The notes beneath the pieces were generated by a model. That model searched no databases. It was given only the letters and a program-made list of their open reading frames with translations, and was not told where the DNA came from. Below, one piece after another: positions 47,071 through 59,130 of a stretch of DNA of 64,000 nucleotides. The number at the start of each line of letters is the position of its first letter. Within the stretch, counting starts at the first letter, position 1. Both the position numbers and the translations under genes were made by a program. The stretch is from Todiramphus chloris collaris. Lineage: Eukaryota > Chordata > Aves > Coraciiformes > Alcedinidae. The stretch spans positions 1,428,849 to 1,492,848 of the forward strand of contig JANVCC010000011.1 of assembly GCA_025345505.1 (NCBI GenBank). The letters are read 5' to 3'.

Positions 47071-50000
47071 TAGGATAAGTATGCTCTGGACTAACCACAT
47101 GCATATAGGGAGTTATTCAGGAAGAGCTTTAGGAACTTTAAAACCACCCCCAACATTTAATCTGAGACAATTTCATGCATAGACAAGCCCCCAGGCTCTG
47201 GTATGTCAAAATATTTCAGCACATGTTTACATCCTCTTAATCTCTCTGTGACATGTTGTGCTCTAAGTGCTTTGCTGAATTGGGGATGTCCATTGCTGAG
47301 ATGTTGCCACAGGGTTTTCATAGAATGGAACCACATCAAGATAAAAAAGAACTGGCCATGTCAGTGTGACAATAAATAAACCAGACCTGGGACTTTCCAA
47401 AAGCATTTAAACCCCAGGGGAAGCAAGCGGTTGTTGTGCAAACAACTGTCTTTGATGTTGCAGCCTGAAAAGACAGTCTTTATGTAGGATACGGATGTAC
47501 CCATGCATTATTAGAAGTAGAGACAGTGGGACAGTAGTTTCTGGATTACATTTCCTAATTGACCTAACTATTAGACTCAAAGTAATGTCTGGAAAATCAC
47601 CTTCTTCTTAATATTTAGAAATACCTTTGGGGTGGTATGAAGAAATTTTTTAGCATGTTAGAAAGATACAGGGCTGGAGAATAATGCTTTGTTGGCATCT
47701 GTTGCAGCAGGTGTAGTAACCTCCAAAGCTTGAAACTCTCCCCAGATCTGCTGGCAAGGCAAGCCCTTGCAGGATTTACCAGGAGTGCATATGGTGATAG
47801 CAGTCTTCAAAGCCACCATAGGCAGCACAGGTGAGACTCTTCACCCAGACTGCAGCAACATCTCTTCCTAGCCTCAAACATGACTCATAAGCAAGAGGGA
47901 GTGAGTCCTGCAGCCCCTAATGCTGTTGCTGACCCCACCAGACTCATGCTACATTAAACCATAACACTGCTGTTGAAGAAAGGGATATTGTTCAGGTGCC
48001 CAGGAGCTCAAGTGGAACAAAACCAACTACATAGATGCGAAAAAGGCATATTCTGTTACTAATGCCTCAGGCCCACCCATGCTGCCTTTGGTAGCATCAT
48101 TTATCATTTGTTTTTATGCACGTGTCTCCTCACCTCCTCATCTTCTTTCACCCCCTGCACAAGAGGAAAAGACCCTCCATGGATGACTCAGGATAACAGT
48201 AAACGTATGCAGAACTGGGACCCAAGTATAAACTCTCCTGGAGCAAGGGGCCACGCTCCTTTATTTAAAAAAAAACCCTCTACAGTGCTGTGCCAAGTCG
48301 TGGCACTCCACAAATATTTATTAATATGTCATAGTTATGTATATTCTGGGGTGTGGTATTACGGTTTTATCAGTGAATTTCAATATGCTGTGTGCTATGA
48401 ATGAGCTATGAAAGCCATCACACCCAGAGAGGGTTTAGGGATAGCACTTCACCCAGCATTAGTGTGTGTTCTGCATGTGACGGTCAAAAGAGACATTTAT
48501 AAATGTTCTGGAGGTTTGGGTTTTTTTTTTTATTATTTAGCTGGAATCAGTGGCTGGAAGGTGCCAGGGCATGTGACAGCACGCCTTGCAACAGAATGCC
48601 ATTCCTCCATTTTAAACAAGTATTCTGGCCATCTTCAGACACAGTCTCTGGCTATAAATATAAATAACTTTTTCCTAGTGGCCATTTACTGGCCTCATGC
48701 ACAACTGGCATGTAAAACAAAGGTCCATTACCCAAAACAGGGTAACTGCATCAACTTTCTGCATTGGAAAGCATCTCTCTTAAATCCTCCAAACCTTGCT
48801 CGGACTTTGGTGAGCAGTTTTTTTCATGAACAATGCCTATTAATAACAAATCAGTAGTCAGGTTTCTGCCTTTGACCCTATTTAGTTACTAGGTTGAGCA
48901 GATACAAGTTTTTCATTGGGTTTCCAAGTTTCAATTTCAAGCATCGATAAGGATGTTTCTATTAAGGCTCCTCCGCCACCTACTAAAAAAAAAACAAGTG
49001 ACAAATTATTGTCATATGAGTTTTGAATATTCACCCACATCCTTTTTCTTCTAACAGGGAGAATAAATCAGAGGCCATTTGAGGCTAAAAGCTTCTGCAA
49101 GATGCTGAAGAGCAAGAGCATGTATAAAAGTAAGGACTCGGTAACTGAGGTCCCTCAAATTAAATCAAGAATGGGGAATATACTTAAGGAGTGTTTTCTC
49201 TAGACTTCCTCGCAGCAAGCATTGATACCCCTGAAGGGTAATTATGTTGGCACAACTCTCCGTATAGTATGTGGATTTTTTTTTTAACATGAGGTTGCTG
49301 TGAAGCCAGACAGGTGTTTAAAATAAGAATACAACTTGACAAAGACAGAGAAGGGCCTGGGGTGCAAAGGAGCAATGTGTGAGCATCCATCACACTCCAC
49401 AGTCACTCTGGCCCATGAGTGAAGACTGAAGCTCTGGTTATGCCTTGGTGGTGTGTGGCAGCTCTAAGGCAAATGACAGAAAAGACGTTTTTGTCCCAAG
49501 AAGGCTGCTTGTGGTACCCAAATGGTGAAGATGGAGGCCAGACCTTACAGAGTAAATAAGGAAACTCCCGTGTACCTATAGCATGGACATGTTTAAAAGG
49601 GGATGAGGCCACCAATTCTCCTTCCTCTGGCACATGAGGCCAACCCTGTCAGGCAGCAAGATTGCAGCAACCTGAGATTTCTCCCCCACTAAATGTCTTG
49701 CAGAAGATTATAGCATTCTCCAGGGTGAAATGTAAGTCTGAAGCCTCATGTATCTGCCTTATTCTGCCTCTCTTCTCCCTCTGCCCTGCCCTTAAATAAC
49801 AGAGATATTTTTTTTATGCACTAACATCCTGCTTGCTTGCCTGTAAAGGGTCAGAAGTCAGAACTGTAGCCACTGCACATTTTCCCTAAATTTCCGTGGT
49901 GTTTGTCTCCCTCACCTTGTCCTTAATATCATCACTCATCACCTGTGCTGTAGGAGTGCCCAGTCCATACCCAGTCCAAGCCACAGCAGAGGCCAACTCT

Positions 50001-50934
50001 TGTCCCACTGCATCAGCCCAGCTTCCATCACCAGCCAGAGGAAAATCAAAGCAGAGCCTCTTGACTTGTGACATTTGGCTGGAGACCATGCAAGCCTGAC
50101 CTTTCAACTCAGGGATTGAGAAGAACATGCTTCTCCTCCAGACCAAAGGTCCCACCCCTACACCAATACTGCCTTTTAAAGGCCTCCCATCCTAATAAAA
50201 AACAGCTGCCAGATCCTCTCTCCAAAGCTGTATGATCCCTTCAGGGTGGGGTAGTGCTTTCTCTTCCCTACGAAGAAGTCCAGTAACCCCTCCTTTGCTG
50301 CGGTACTGGAGCTGGAGTTCTCTTCGCAGTGGGGCTTAACAGTGGGTGCATAATTAATAACAGTGATTTTCAAGAGTAGAGAGATGGAGACCAACTGGAA
50401 AGAATAAAATGCCTGAATAGCCTTTTTGAAATAGGAAAAGTAATGCAAAATCTTCAGGGAAGTGTCTACCATTATGGTCCCGGATTTGCAAATGCTGGCT
50501 GAGAGTAAAAACACCTCATCTGTGAGCAAGACATTTGTTAGACATCCCCATGTCTGCCCATTTTTAATCAGATCCCGGATCCCAACGTACATTCTGACCC
50601 TGTGATGGGAAGCAGGGACCAGGAGAGATCTGTGCCAGGTTTTGCTCTGACTCAATTGGTCTTCAGGCCATCTCATGCAAGGCAGTATTAGGGCCAGGTT
50701 ATCCAAAGGGCCTTTGGAGAGGCTTTCAGACAAGACTGACTTGCAGAAAAGAAGGTGGACTTTTTCTAGGTCTCAAGACAGTCATCTCTGCTGCCACACC
50801 TCCTGGGCAGATATTCCAATGCTGTTTGTGTGAATATCCTTCAAAAGTAGGACTTCTGTTGCCTAAGTGGGAGCAGAGCACCTCTGCAAATCCTACTGTG
50901 ACCAAAGAAGCTGAACGTTTCTGAAGATCCAGAC
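47071..50934. other. Intergenic, no gene recognised
   Basis: Unique-looking. Open frames at 48,408-48,857 (plus) and 50,176-50,733 (minus) show no recognisable domain or splice context. Confidence 0.5.
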
Positions 50935-51215
50935 ATGACTTGCTAGCAATAGGACAAGAGGAAACAGCCTCAAGTTGTGCCAGGGGAGGTTTAAGTTGTA
51001 TATTAGGAAAAATTTCTTCCCCAATAGGATTGTCAAGCCCTGGAACAAGCTTCCCAAGGAAGTGGTGGAGTCTCCATCCCTGGAGGAATTTAAAATCTGT
51101 GTAGATGTGGTGCCGAGGGACATGGTTTAAGGGTTGATTTGGCAGTGCTGGGTTAACAATTGGACTGATGATCTTAAAGGTCTCTTCCAGCAAAAAAAAT
51201 TTCTATGATTCTATG
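50935..51215 (+). mobile_element. CR1 3'-end fragment
   Basis: 'AGCAATAGGACAAGAGGAAA' near 50,944, 'AGTGGTGGAGTCTCCATCCC' near 51,061, 'TTGGACTGATGATCTTAAAG' near 51,160 and the terminus TTCTATGATTCTATGG. It is short and 5'-truncated. Confidence 0.92.
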
Positions 51216-53614
51216 GCACATATTCAGACAAGGCAAAACAAAGCAAGACAATGCAAAACTGGAGGTGGGACATGGGTCACCTTGGTTAGTTGAAATCCAT
51301 GGCCTTGAATGGAGAATGTACAACCCCCAGACTGGGGAAGGATCCCAAAGCAACCTACAATGCCCAATCATAGCCAAGTATTGCTATTTGCCACTAAGAG
51401 AAAAAGCTGCTTTTTGCTGGAGACTGGGGACAGAAAGGAGATTTAACGCATAATCACCTTATGACCTCACTTGACAAGAGCTGGCAACATACTGGAAAAG
51501 GTACCATGCTTTGAAACTCAGTCTGGAACCACTCAGAGAATGAAAACCTCTCCCAGATACACTCTGATTTATGTAATCATAAACCATAGATAAAACCAGG
51601 CTTTTATATTTTTACCTAAAATCTTCCTTATATTTCACAGGAGTAATTTCATACGTCCATCTCACTCACCCCTTTGCTGTCTTGGAGATGTAATTTTTTA
51701 GCTCCTATGGACAGCTCAGGTAGGATCTGACTTTCAAGCATCCACAGCACATTTAGTCCCCTCTAATAAGTGGCTCTTCTTTCACCTCTGTGTGCTAGTT
51801 TCTCCTAAAAACCTGCCTGGAGGAGTCACAGCTATGGGCACCCAGAGCTGCTCCTCTGCTTGCTCTGCTGGGAGCCCAACTACAAAAAACCCGATCTCTG
51901 ATTTTCTTAGGCATCCTTTGAGACACTCTTAAGACATCCAACTTGAGCTATCTTCCCTTCTATTTGCTGTTATTAAAGAATGATCTTCAAGGGCATGCTG
52001 TGAAAACCATCCTTTCTCAGAAATGTCCAGGCATGATTGTTTTGAACTTATCTAAAACTTCCAGGAAAACATTGGAAATTAATCCTGTTTGCTGACAGCA
52101 GTGTTGGTTTTTTTTCCTGTGTAATTTCTTTCTGATACCACCTTGATGATTCAGTTAGGCTTTCTGTTTACCTTCAAACACCTGATTATGGGTTTTTATT
52201 CCTCTTCCATGATGGAGTATGTCCATCATAAAAAAAAAAAGTGAAATAGATGCTGAGCAAGGCATAGAACTTTTGAGGTTGTAGTATCGATTCAGGGCCT
52301 GACTTAGCACTGAGTTGCTTGCATTTTACTCCAGAGCTGTTTCAGGGGGTAATTACAGGGTGGCATGAAAAAACAGGCATGCATTTGTTCCTTTTGCCTC
52401 CTCATAGCATTGCTTCATTATTGCTCGGACACCATCCTGCTCTTGGAAAACATAGGCTGTTATGTATCATTTATTCACTTAATTGCATGGAATCTACAGA
52501 ACAAATATTCATGAAGCTCTTTTAATTGAGGACATTTTCAGGGTAAATATTCAAAAAGCTCACTCTCACCTCAGCCAAATGAAAGGCAGAATCGAAAGCC
52601 ATTTGTCGCTTTGCTCAAAAAGTCAAGGGCTTGGCGGGGTGATTATAAGGAGTTCATTAAGGTGAGGTAATGGAGTAGAGAAATGGGGTCTTGTTTGAAC
52701 CACCTGACCTGGGCACATCCCTGCAGCCCCCCAGTGCATTGAAAAGGGAGGAAAAATACTGTCAGACTTTCCCCATGCTGAACTGCATGTGGAGCAGCCA
52801 CAAAAGTCTGAAGACAGCATGAAAAATCCCCTATTATGATCTCATCTCCATCCTTGGTCCCCACCATGCCCTGTGAGATGGGTCTAAGGAGAATTTTTGA
52901 TGCCTCTAGAGGATGTGTCTGGCAGAGGGTTGCTATGCTGGAATGATCTAGATGAGATTACAGTGTTGTTTCATCAGGTCACAGAGGCCTGTGTCCTACG
53001 GGGAACATCCCACCTCATCTGCCTAACATGCCATTTTCCCTGCAGGTGAGGTCTGTTATGCTAAATTCAGTAAGAAACAATGCAACCAAACTGCAAGCCA
53101 TCCCCAAATCTGGCCTGTCGACTGGGCTATAGAACCATGGTACACCAGCTTGCCAAACCCCACTTCAGCAACCCATGAGGATCACCAAGCCACTGCCAGT
53201 TGAGCTACTGGAGGCATGCAGTCATGTGGAGGAGGTACTGAGAATCAGCATTGGCACGTTGTCTTTGAAATGCTTTGGATGACATTGGAGATAAATGGAT
53301 GGGCTAGTTGAGGACTTCCCCAATTCCCCACTTGTTTGTATGAAGTTTCACTGCTCTTGTCTCCTTTCCCATCCTTCTTCTGGGGGTGGCAGACTGACAT
53401 GGGTACAAAATCCCTCTTACTACGTGCACCTGTCACAAAGCAAGCCAGGGCTCCCAAACACTGCTGCTGCAATATAAATAGTATTCTTTATTTTTAAACA
53501 TAGATACAAAGACATCAGGTCTCCTTGTATTATCCCAATCTGTTAGATTGGCATCTTCCTAATCCTGCAGAGACATGGATACCACATCTGGGTGTGCATG
53601 TGCTTTAACAGTAA
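51216..53614. other. Intergenic, no gene recognised
   Basis: No exon, RNA gene or mobile element recognised in about 2.4 kb. Confidence 0.5.
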
Positions 53615-53988
53615 AGGTTGGGAAGGCTGAGGAGTTGGGTCTTTTTAGTCTGGAGAAGACTAAGGGGGGATCTTATCAATGCTGATCAACAGCTAAAGGG
53701 AGGGTGTCAAAGGATGGGGCCAGTCTTTCCTCAGTGGTGCCCAATGACAGGACAAGGGGTAATGGACACAAGCTTGAACATAGGATGTTCTGAATAAATG
53801 TGAGGAGGAAATTCTTTACTTTGAGGGTGATGGATCACTGAACCAGGCTTCCCAGAAAGGTGGTGGAATCTCTGTCTCTGCAGACATTCAAAACCCACCT
53901 GGACACATTCTTGTGCAACCTTTAGTTGAACCTTTCTTGGCAGGATGGTTGGGCTAGATGATTTCCAACTCCTACCATTCTGTGGTAG
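53615..53988 (+). mobile_element. CR1 fragment, plus orientation
   Basis: 'GGAAGGCTGAGGAGTTGGG' near 53,620, 'CAATGACAGGACAAGGGGTA' near 53,742, 'GGTGGTGGAATCTCTGTCTC' near 53,860 and 'GGTTGGGCTAGATGATTTCC' near 53,946. It ends near TACCATTCTGTGG, diverged. Confidence 0.88.
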
Positions 53989-53991
53989 CAA

Positions 53992-54115
53992 AATCACAGA
54001 ATTCCAGCAGGGTAGGGGTTGGGAGGGACCTCTGGAGATCATCTAGTCCAACCCCCCAGCCAAAGCAGGTTTACCTAGAGCAGGCTGTACACCACGTTGT
54101 CTAGAAACCTGGCAA
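53992..54115 (-). mobile_element. CR1 3'-end fragment, minus orientation, abutting the previous copy
   Basis: AATCACAGAATTCC, then 'TCTGGAGATCATCTAGTCCA' near 54,031 and 'GCAGGTTTACCTAGAGCAGG' near 54,065, is a reverse-complement CR1 terminus. Its 3' end nearly touches the 3' end of the plus-orientation copy. Confidence 0.88.
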
Positions 54116-55180
54116 AGTCTGGATGCCATCCCAAAGGATGCACCTGTGTTCACACAGAGACTGAGGATGGTAACCATTGCGTGTACATTTCCTGTCCCTC
54201 TCTATAGGTTTAACCTAACGCTCTCCTCTTGCCTTTCAGCTTCTGAATCCAGTCCTTGTTTGATTTGGTGGAGAAGCTCTATTAATGTCAACAGAAAATG
54301 ATCAGATGTGAAAAGCCACAGCATAGATAAACTGCAATAATTCATATTCACTGAGGAGCTGATCCTCCTTCCCGCTGCTCCTTTTATCCCTCCCACAGCT
54401 GTGATATCATTAAGACTTTTATGCTGTGTGAATAACTCAGAACTTGCTACTTCCATGTGAAAATACAACAACTTCAATTACTGACTCATCCTAATACTCT
54501 GTGGGACAACTCCTATACTTTTCCACTTTTAAAAAAAATTTTGTGCTGCTTCTTTCTTCTGGTTTTCTTCTCTTCAGCACAAAAAGAGCACATGACTGTT
54601 CTTGTTGGTGTGTTGCATTGTTTTCTTGCTTTTGTGGTAGTTTGGGTTTTGGGTTTTGTTTTTTTGGTGCTGTTTTAGTTTTGGTTTGGTTTTTTGTTTG
54701 TTTGTTTTTTGTTTTGTTTTGTTTGAACTGGAGAACATGAAATATAGGGGCAAGGGGAAGGAGCATACCAGAATGCATTAAGGCAGCCACTGGAACAGCA
54801 AGTCAGCAGTTATCCAAGCACATGCAACAGAAAGCATCTCTGAATATACAATAATCATATAATAATAATAATAATAACAGCAACAACAATAAAAGCAGCA
54901 GAAAGCTCTCTCCCATACAACCAGTCCAAAAAAAAAAAAAAAAAAAAGGCTTGGCAAGGAACAATCTGAGAAAGTCTCTGAAGAGCTGGAAGTAGGGTCT
55001 GTATCATACAGGATAGCCAAAAATGTGTTTGGCCACAAACAGTGTGTGATGCATTGCAAAACGTTTCACGAGGAGATATTTAGAGGGTGGGATGGTTGGC
55101 ATGGAGAGAAAAAAGGAGGAGGGAGACATCACTGTGGGAGGAATATCTTTAGCATTCAAACAACAGCCACTAAAATATCC
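54116..55180. other. Intergenic with simple repeats
   Basis: GTTTT-rich tract at about 54,650-54,725, (ATA)n then (CAA)n-like at about 54,858-54,892, and an A19-type run at about 54,929-54,948. No gene recognised. Confidence 0.7.
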
Positions 55181-55199
55181 CGAGGGCTCTGCCTCCCCA

Positions 55200-55560
55200 G
55201 AGGTGCCAAGGGTTGAAAGTTTTGTGCAGAATGGTTTTCGAGGGATAATGTAATCTCATTTAAACTTATTTTTTAACTGCCCCTTTCATGGTGAGAAGGA
55301 AAAGCCCAAAGATAGGGCCTGATGCAGGAATGTCAGTAGGCTTTGGATTAATGGGTTTTGGATTGGACCCACGGTGTAAGAGACAGTGCTCCAATCGAGC
55401 CATAAATAAAGTGGCTTCCATTAACGTTTATATTTGCTTTAATTTATTTAACCAAGAAAGTCAGCAGAGGCCCATAGGTCTCGGTATTAAGAATGAGCTG
55501 GCCAAGACAGCAGCAGATAACGCTTGCACCAGCGTAAATCAAAGCTTCCATAAGTCATAC
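55200..55560. promoter_or_regulatory. Candidate distal regulatory block upstream of WNT11
   Basis: A dense set of AT-core motifs (GGATTAATGG near 55,345, CCATAAATAAAG near 55,400, CCATTAACG near 55,418) with interspersed CpGs, free of repeats, about 11 kb upstream of the promoter. This is a composition-based suggestion; no conservation data. Confidence 0.25.
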
Positions 55561-57880
55561 TCAAGAAACCATGGGTGAGTAAGGCAATAAAATGTGACCA
55601 TCGTTTCTTTATTGTATCATTCTCAGCTTTCAATTTCTGCTGGAGCCAAACATCATTCCTGCCCCATCTTTTTAAGAGGTCCTGGAGAGGATGGACCAAA
55701 CTTGTTGCAAAGCCAGGATCTAGAGTAGGAGTTCAGAAGCTGGGATTTACAAGCAGCTCACAAATGTTTTGCCTCCCTTTATGGTCAGATAATAAGAAAG
55801 ATGAGATCCAGAAGCTTTATTACTTTTTTTCCTACTTAAATGTTGGAAAAGGCTGCACCTCCACCTTGTTAGACTCACATTATGAAAAATCTCTGTAATC
55901 AAGCATTGCTTTGACCAATATAACTTGAGTTTACCCACACATAGACAGTCGTCCATCCTGGAAATGTATGTGTTTCATTTTTCCCCTCTCAGGGGTGCAA
56001 AGTACTGGCACAAGCCCCATGGATGTTCAGCATCTCTCCTCCCTTCACACGAGGTTGCAAAGACATTGTAGATGCTGTTTTGCACCAGGGGGGAGATTTA
56101 ATCCTTGAAAGTTCATTTTGGCAAGTAGCCCTTTTCCCACCCAGCCATGGCACCCACCACTTCAGACCTTTTGGGGGTAACAAATGAACTTTAGATGCTT
56201 TTTTTTCCTTTTATAATACCCTGCAGGACAGTACTGGTTTACAACCGTATTACCGTGATGCTGTTCCTGCTACTACAATCATGGCTCTGTCATGATTTCC
56301 ATTATAAACCTAGGACTAGATTTTTTGGTACTTTTTTTCTGTTTTCTGGGGTCTATAATTTGATCGTAAAAACTCATGCTGGGCTGAAATTCAGCTGCCA
56401 GGTCTTGGTTGGATACCAAATCTGATTTAACCCTGAGGATGCTGAACTGCTTTCAGGTAGATGAATGCTTTGGAGTGCAGAGAGTATCAAGGCATGGAAG
56501 ACTAGTCTTTAGACGTAGCAAGGAGTGTTTGGGGGCAGATTTGGGGTGCTGAGCATGCCAGGGTGTGGGAGACAAGCCCGTAGGGGCAGAAAAGAGGGAT
56601 GGTCTACTTTGGTTTGGGGTATCTGAGGACCAAGTTGCTGGGAAATCCATCTGGGCAATGCCACATCTCAACTGCTGTAGTGTCCTTGACATCTCTTGAA
56701 TGACAGGCTGATATGCCTTATTCCTTTGACTGACATCTTTATTCCCCATCCTCATAGGTCCCTCATGTTTGATCTGTTTGTGAAGTCTTCACACTGAATT
56801 TCTTAATGCATTTAATGTATACTTTCAAACAAAACCCCACAATCATTAAGTTTTACCAGACATGTCACTAAAAAACACCTTGTCCCCCTTGCTCTGTATC
56901 CTTCTGAATCAAGCCTTTGATGAGTCCTTGTTTTCCAAGCTCACCTCCAGAGAGAGAGTTTTTCCAAAAAGACACTTAAGTTCAGGTGGATTTCAGGTCT
57001 GACAGTTACAGCCCACCAGAAACTGCTGGTTCTTGAGGCCAATTTCATCAAATTCAATGTCTCAGGTGTACCACCAGCTCAGAAAGCTCTTCAGTTTTCT
57101 CCTTAAGGAGAAACCAAGGTGAGGATTCAATAGAGCTAAGCACAAGCACAGACACAGCTGCATCATGGACAAGGATTTACTGGGTGAAAAAAAAAATGCT
57201 GCCAGCGGGACATAGTGTATCAGAGAAGGCAGAATGGGAACTGCTGATGTATAGCTTCCCACAGATTCCCCATCTCTGTAAATGTGATAAAAATGTGCAA
57301 TGAAAGGGAGTGACACTGTCTTGTAGTTACGGTGGGATGGAGGAAGCACACTTCCAGTTCAATCCATCTTCTTTAGATACCTTTTCTAGGCTGCAAATAG
57401 AACCTTCTTGTTGTGTTACCTCCCTCTTCCTCGTTTTTTGCCTCAACACATTTCTTTATACTTAAGCACTTTGGTTTAAATAGAGCTAAAACAGCATGAG
57501 GTAGAATCTGACAGCAGTGGATGAGCTTTGTTCCTATGGATGCTGCTGCTCCAGGATGGTCTGTAGGTCACCATTGCATTGATGCAGCTCTGCCCATAAA
57601 ACCTGGTGGCATAGATGTGTTCAAGCTGCAAAGCAGAGAGCATATGGCTCAGTGGCTGGAATGCTTGAAGGCACCTCCAGGAAAGCTGACAATTCTAGAT
57701 CCACCCTTGATTAAGTCTGGAGGCTGTTCCTCTCTAGACCTGCTTATCTCTCCCCATTACCTAGGGTTGTAGGAGAAGGAGAAAATGCTCTTAATTAAAG
57801 CTATGCAGCACAAAACCGGGACATCATGTCCTCATCTGGAAAGTGGGTGTAATAGCACTTTCCCAGCGTGCAGGGACATA
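55561..57880. other. Intergenic, no gene recognised
   Basis: Unique-looking sequence with only short, unsupported open frames. Confidence 0.5.
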
Positions 57881-58100
57881 ATGAGATGCAGTTAAAGACT
57901 TTTGCATCGATCAGACACTTCAGCTGTGAGGGCTCTCTTGGGAGCTTAAAATTGATGGGATGAGGTATCATGGCTGTACAAACCCCTAATCTATCAAAGC
58001 AATAATCTATGGAAGAAAGATACTTTACAACGCACTTACACAGCAGATGGTAAGTGAATTATGATGTATTCCACCTATCGTCCGCAGGAAAACAGTATTA
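57881..58100. promoter_or_regulatory. Candidate distal regulatory block
   Basis: Contains ATCGAT (57,906-57,911), a TCF/LEF-type ATCAAAG (57,993-57,999) and two TAATCTAT copies (about 57,987 and 58,003) in repeat-free sequence. Weak, motif-based only. Confidence 0.2.
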
Positions 58101-58332
58101 ATAAAACATGCTGATATGACAGATTAATAGCTCAGAACTGCAGTCCAGGAGAGGTTGGGACCAGCCTATTCTTCCTCTGGGGTTTTTAACAATAAGGAAT
58201 TAAGTAAATGCTTCAAAATGAAGATTATGTGCAAGCAATATTAAAGCAAGGCTTTAGTCTGGATGGAGACTGTAAAACTGGTATTGTGGCAGTCAATGTT
58301 TATTGTGCTGTGGTGACACTGTTGTAACTTTG

Positions 58333-58376
58333 CATGGCTTACAAATAAAGCATGGCTCACAAATAAAGCATGGCTC
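58333..58376 (+). repeat. 18-bp tandem repeat, 2.4 units
   Basis: CATGGCTTACAAATAAAG at 58,333-58,350, repeated with one change at 58,351-58,368, plus a partial third unit. Each full unit contains AATAAA. Confidence 0.93.
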
Positions 58377-58990
58377 TCTCTTGCTGCCCTTGCTGCTTAC
58401 CCATTCCAGCATCTGAGAAGCCAGATGTGCTCCTCTGGCTCTGGCACCACCTCTGGCAACACTGAGGGCCTGATCCTTCTCATCCTTAACATAATCAGTG
58501 TGATCACGCCTATCCTGAAAAAAGAACTCCCAAGATCACAAAAAGGTCTGGTTTGGGTTTTTTTTAATCTTCATGGAAATAAAATATGAAGTCCTGCTGA
58601 AGCTTATCACGGCTGAGTAATTTGGTGTGTTTGCTCCTGATTTAGAAAGGGACATGCTGGGACTGCATTCCCTGCTCCAGCAGTGACCAGGGTGTGCTGC
58701 CAAGCCCATGATTTCACCCCATGTCCCTATTATTTTCCTTGACCTTCCCATTCTGATTCCAACTATTTGGCGCAGAAGGGTTATTCACACCAGATAATTT
58801 TAAGCACTTACAGTCATTGTCTGAGATTCTTTGGATCTTCCATAGTCAGTGGAGGGAGAGAGGATGCTCCAAATGACAACTGGAAGCCCTGGAGCTGAGA
58901 TCAGAGCTGGCATTTTGGTTAGGAGCTGCTATGTTTCAGGTGATGGTTGGTACCATCTAACAATAACCACAAAACCTTACCCACAAATGT
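58377..58990. other. Intergenic, nothing recognised
   Basis: No gene or repeat identified between the 18-bp repeat and the assembly gap. Confidence 0.5.
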
Positions 58991-59000
58991 NNNNNNNNNN
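58991..59000. other. Assembly gap (10 N)
   Basis: Ten N directly abut a (GGAA)n array. The true gap length is unknown and probably consists of more microsatellite. Confidence 0.99.
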
Positions 59001-59130
59001 AGGAAGGAAGGAAGGAAGGAAGGAAGGAAGGAAGGAAGGAAGGAAGGAAGGAAGGAAAAAGAGAGGGAGAAAGAGAAAGAGAGAAGGAAAGCAAGAGAAG
59101 GAAAGCAAGAGAAAGAGAAAGAAAGCATGA
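59001..59130 (+). repeat. (GGAA)n microsatellite grading into GA-rich sequence
   Basis: About 13-14 GGAA units from 59,001 to 59,056, then a GA/GAAA-rich purine segment to about 59,130. The left edge is lost in the gap. Confidence 0.96.

Noticed and set aside
48408-48857. 149-codon plus-strand frame
   Set aside because: Translates ordinary intergenic sequence with a poly(T)-derived phenylalanine stretch; no family recognised.
50176-50733. 185-codon minus-strand frame
   Set aside because: No domain, motif or splice context recognised. A chance frame is most likely, although I cannot exclude an unknown exon without a homology search.
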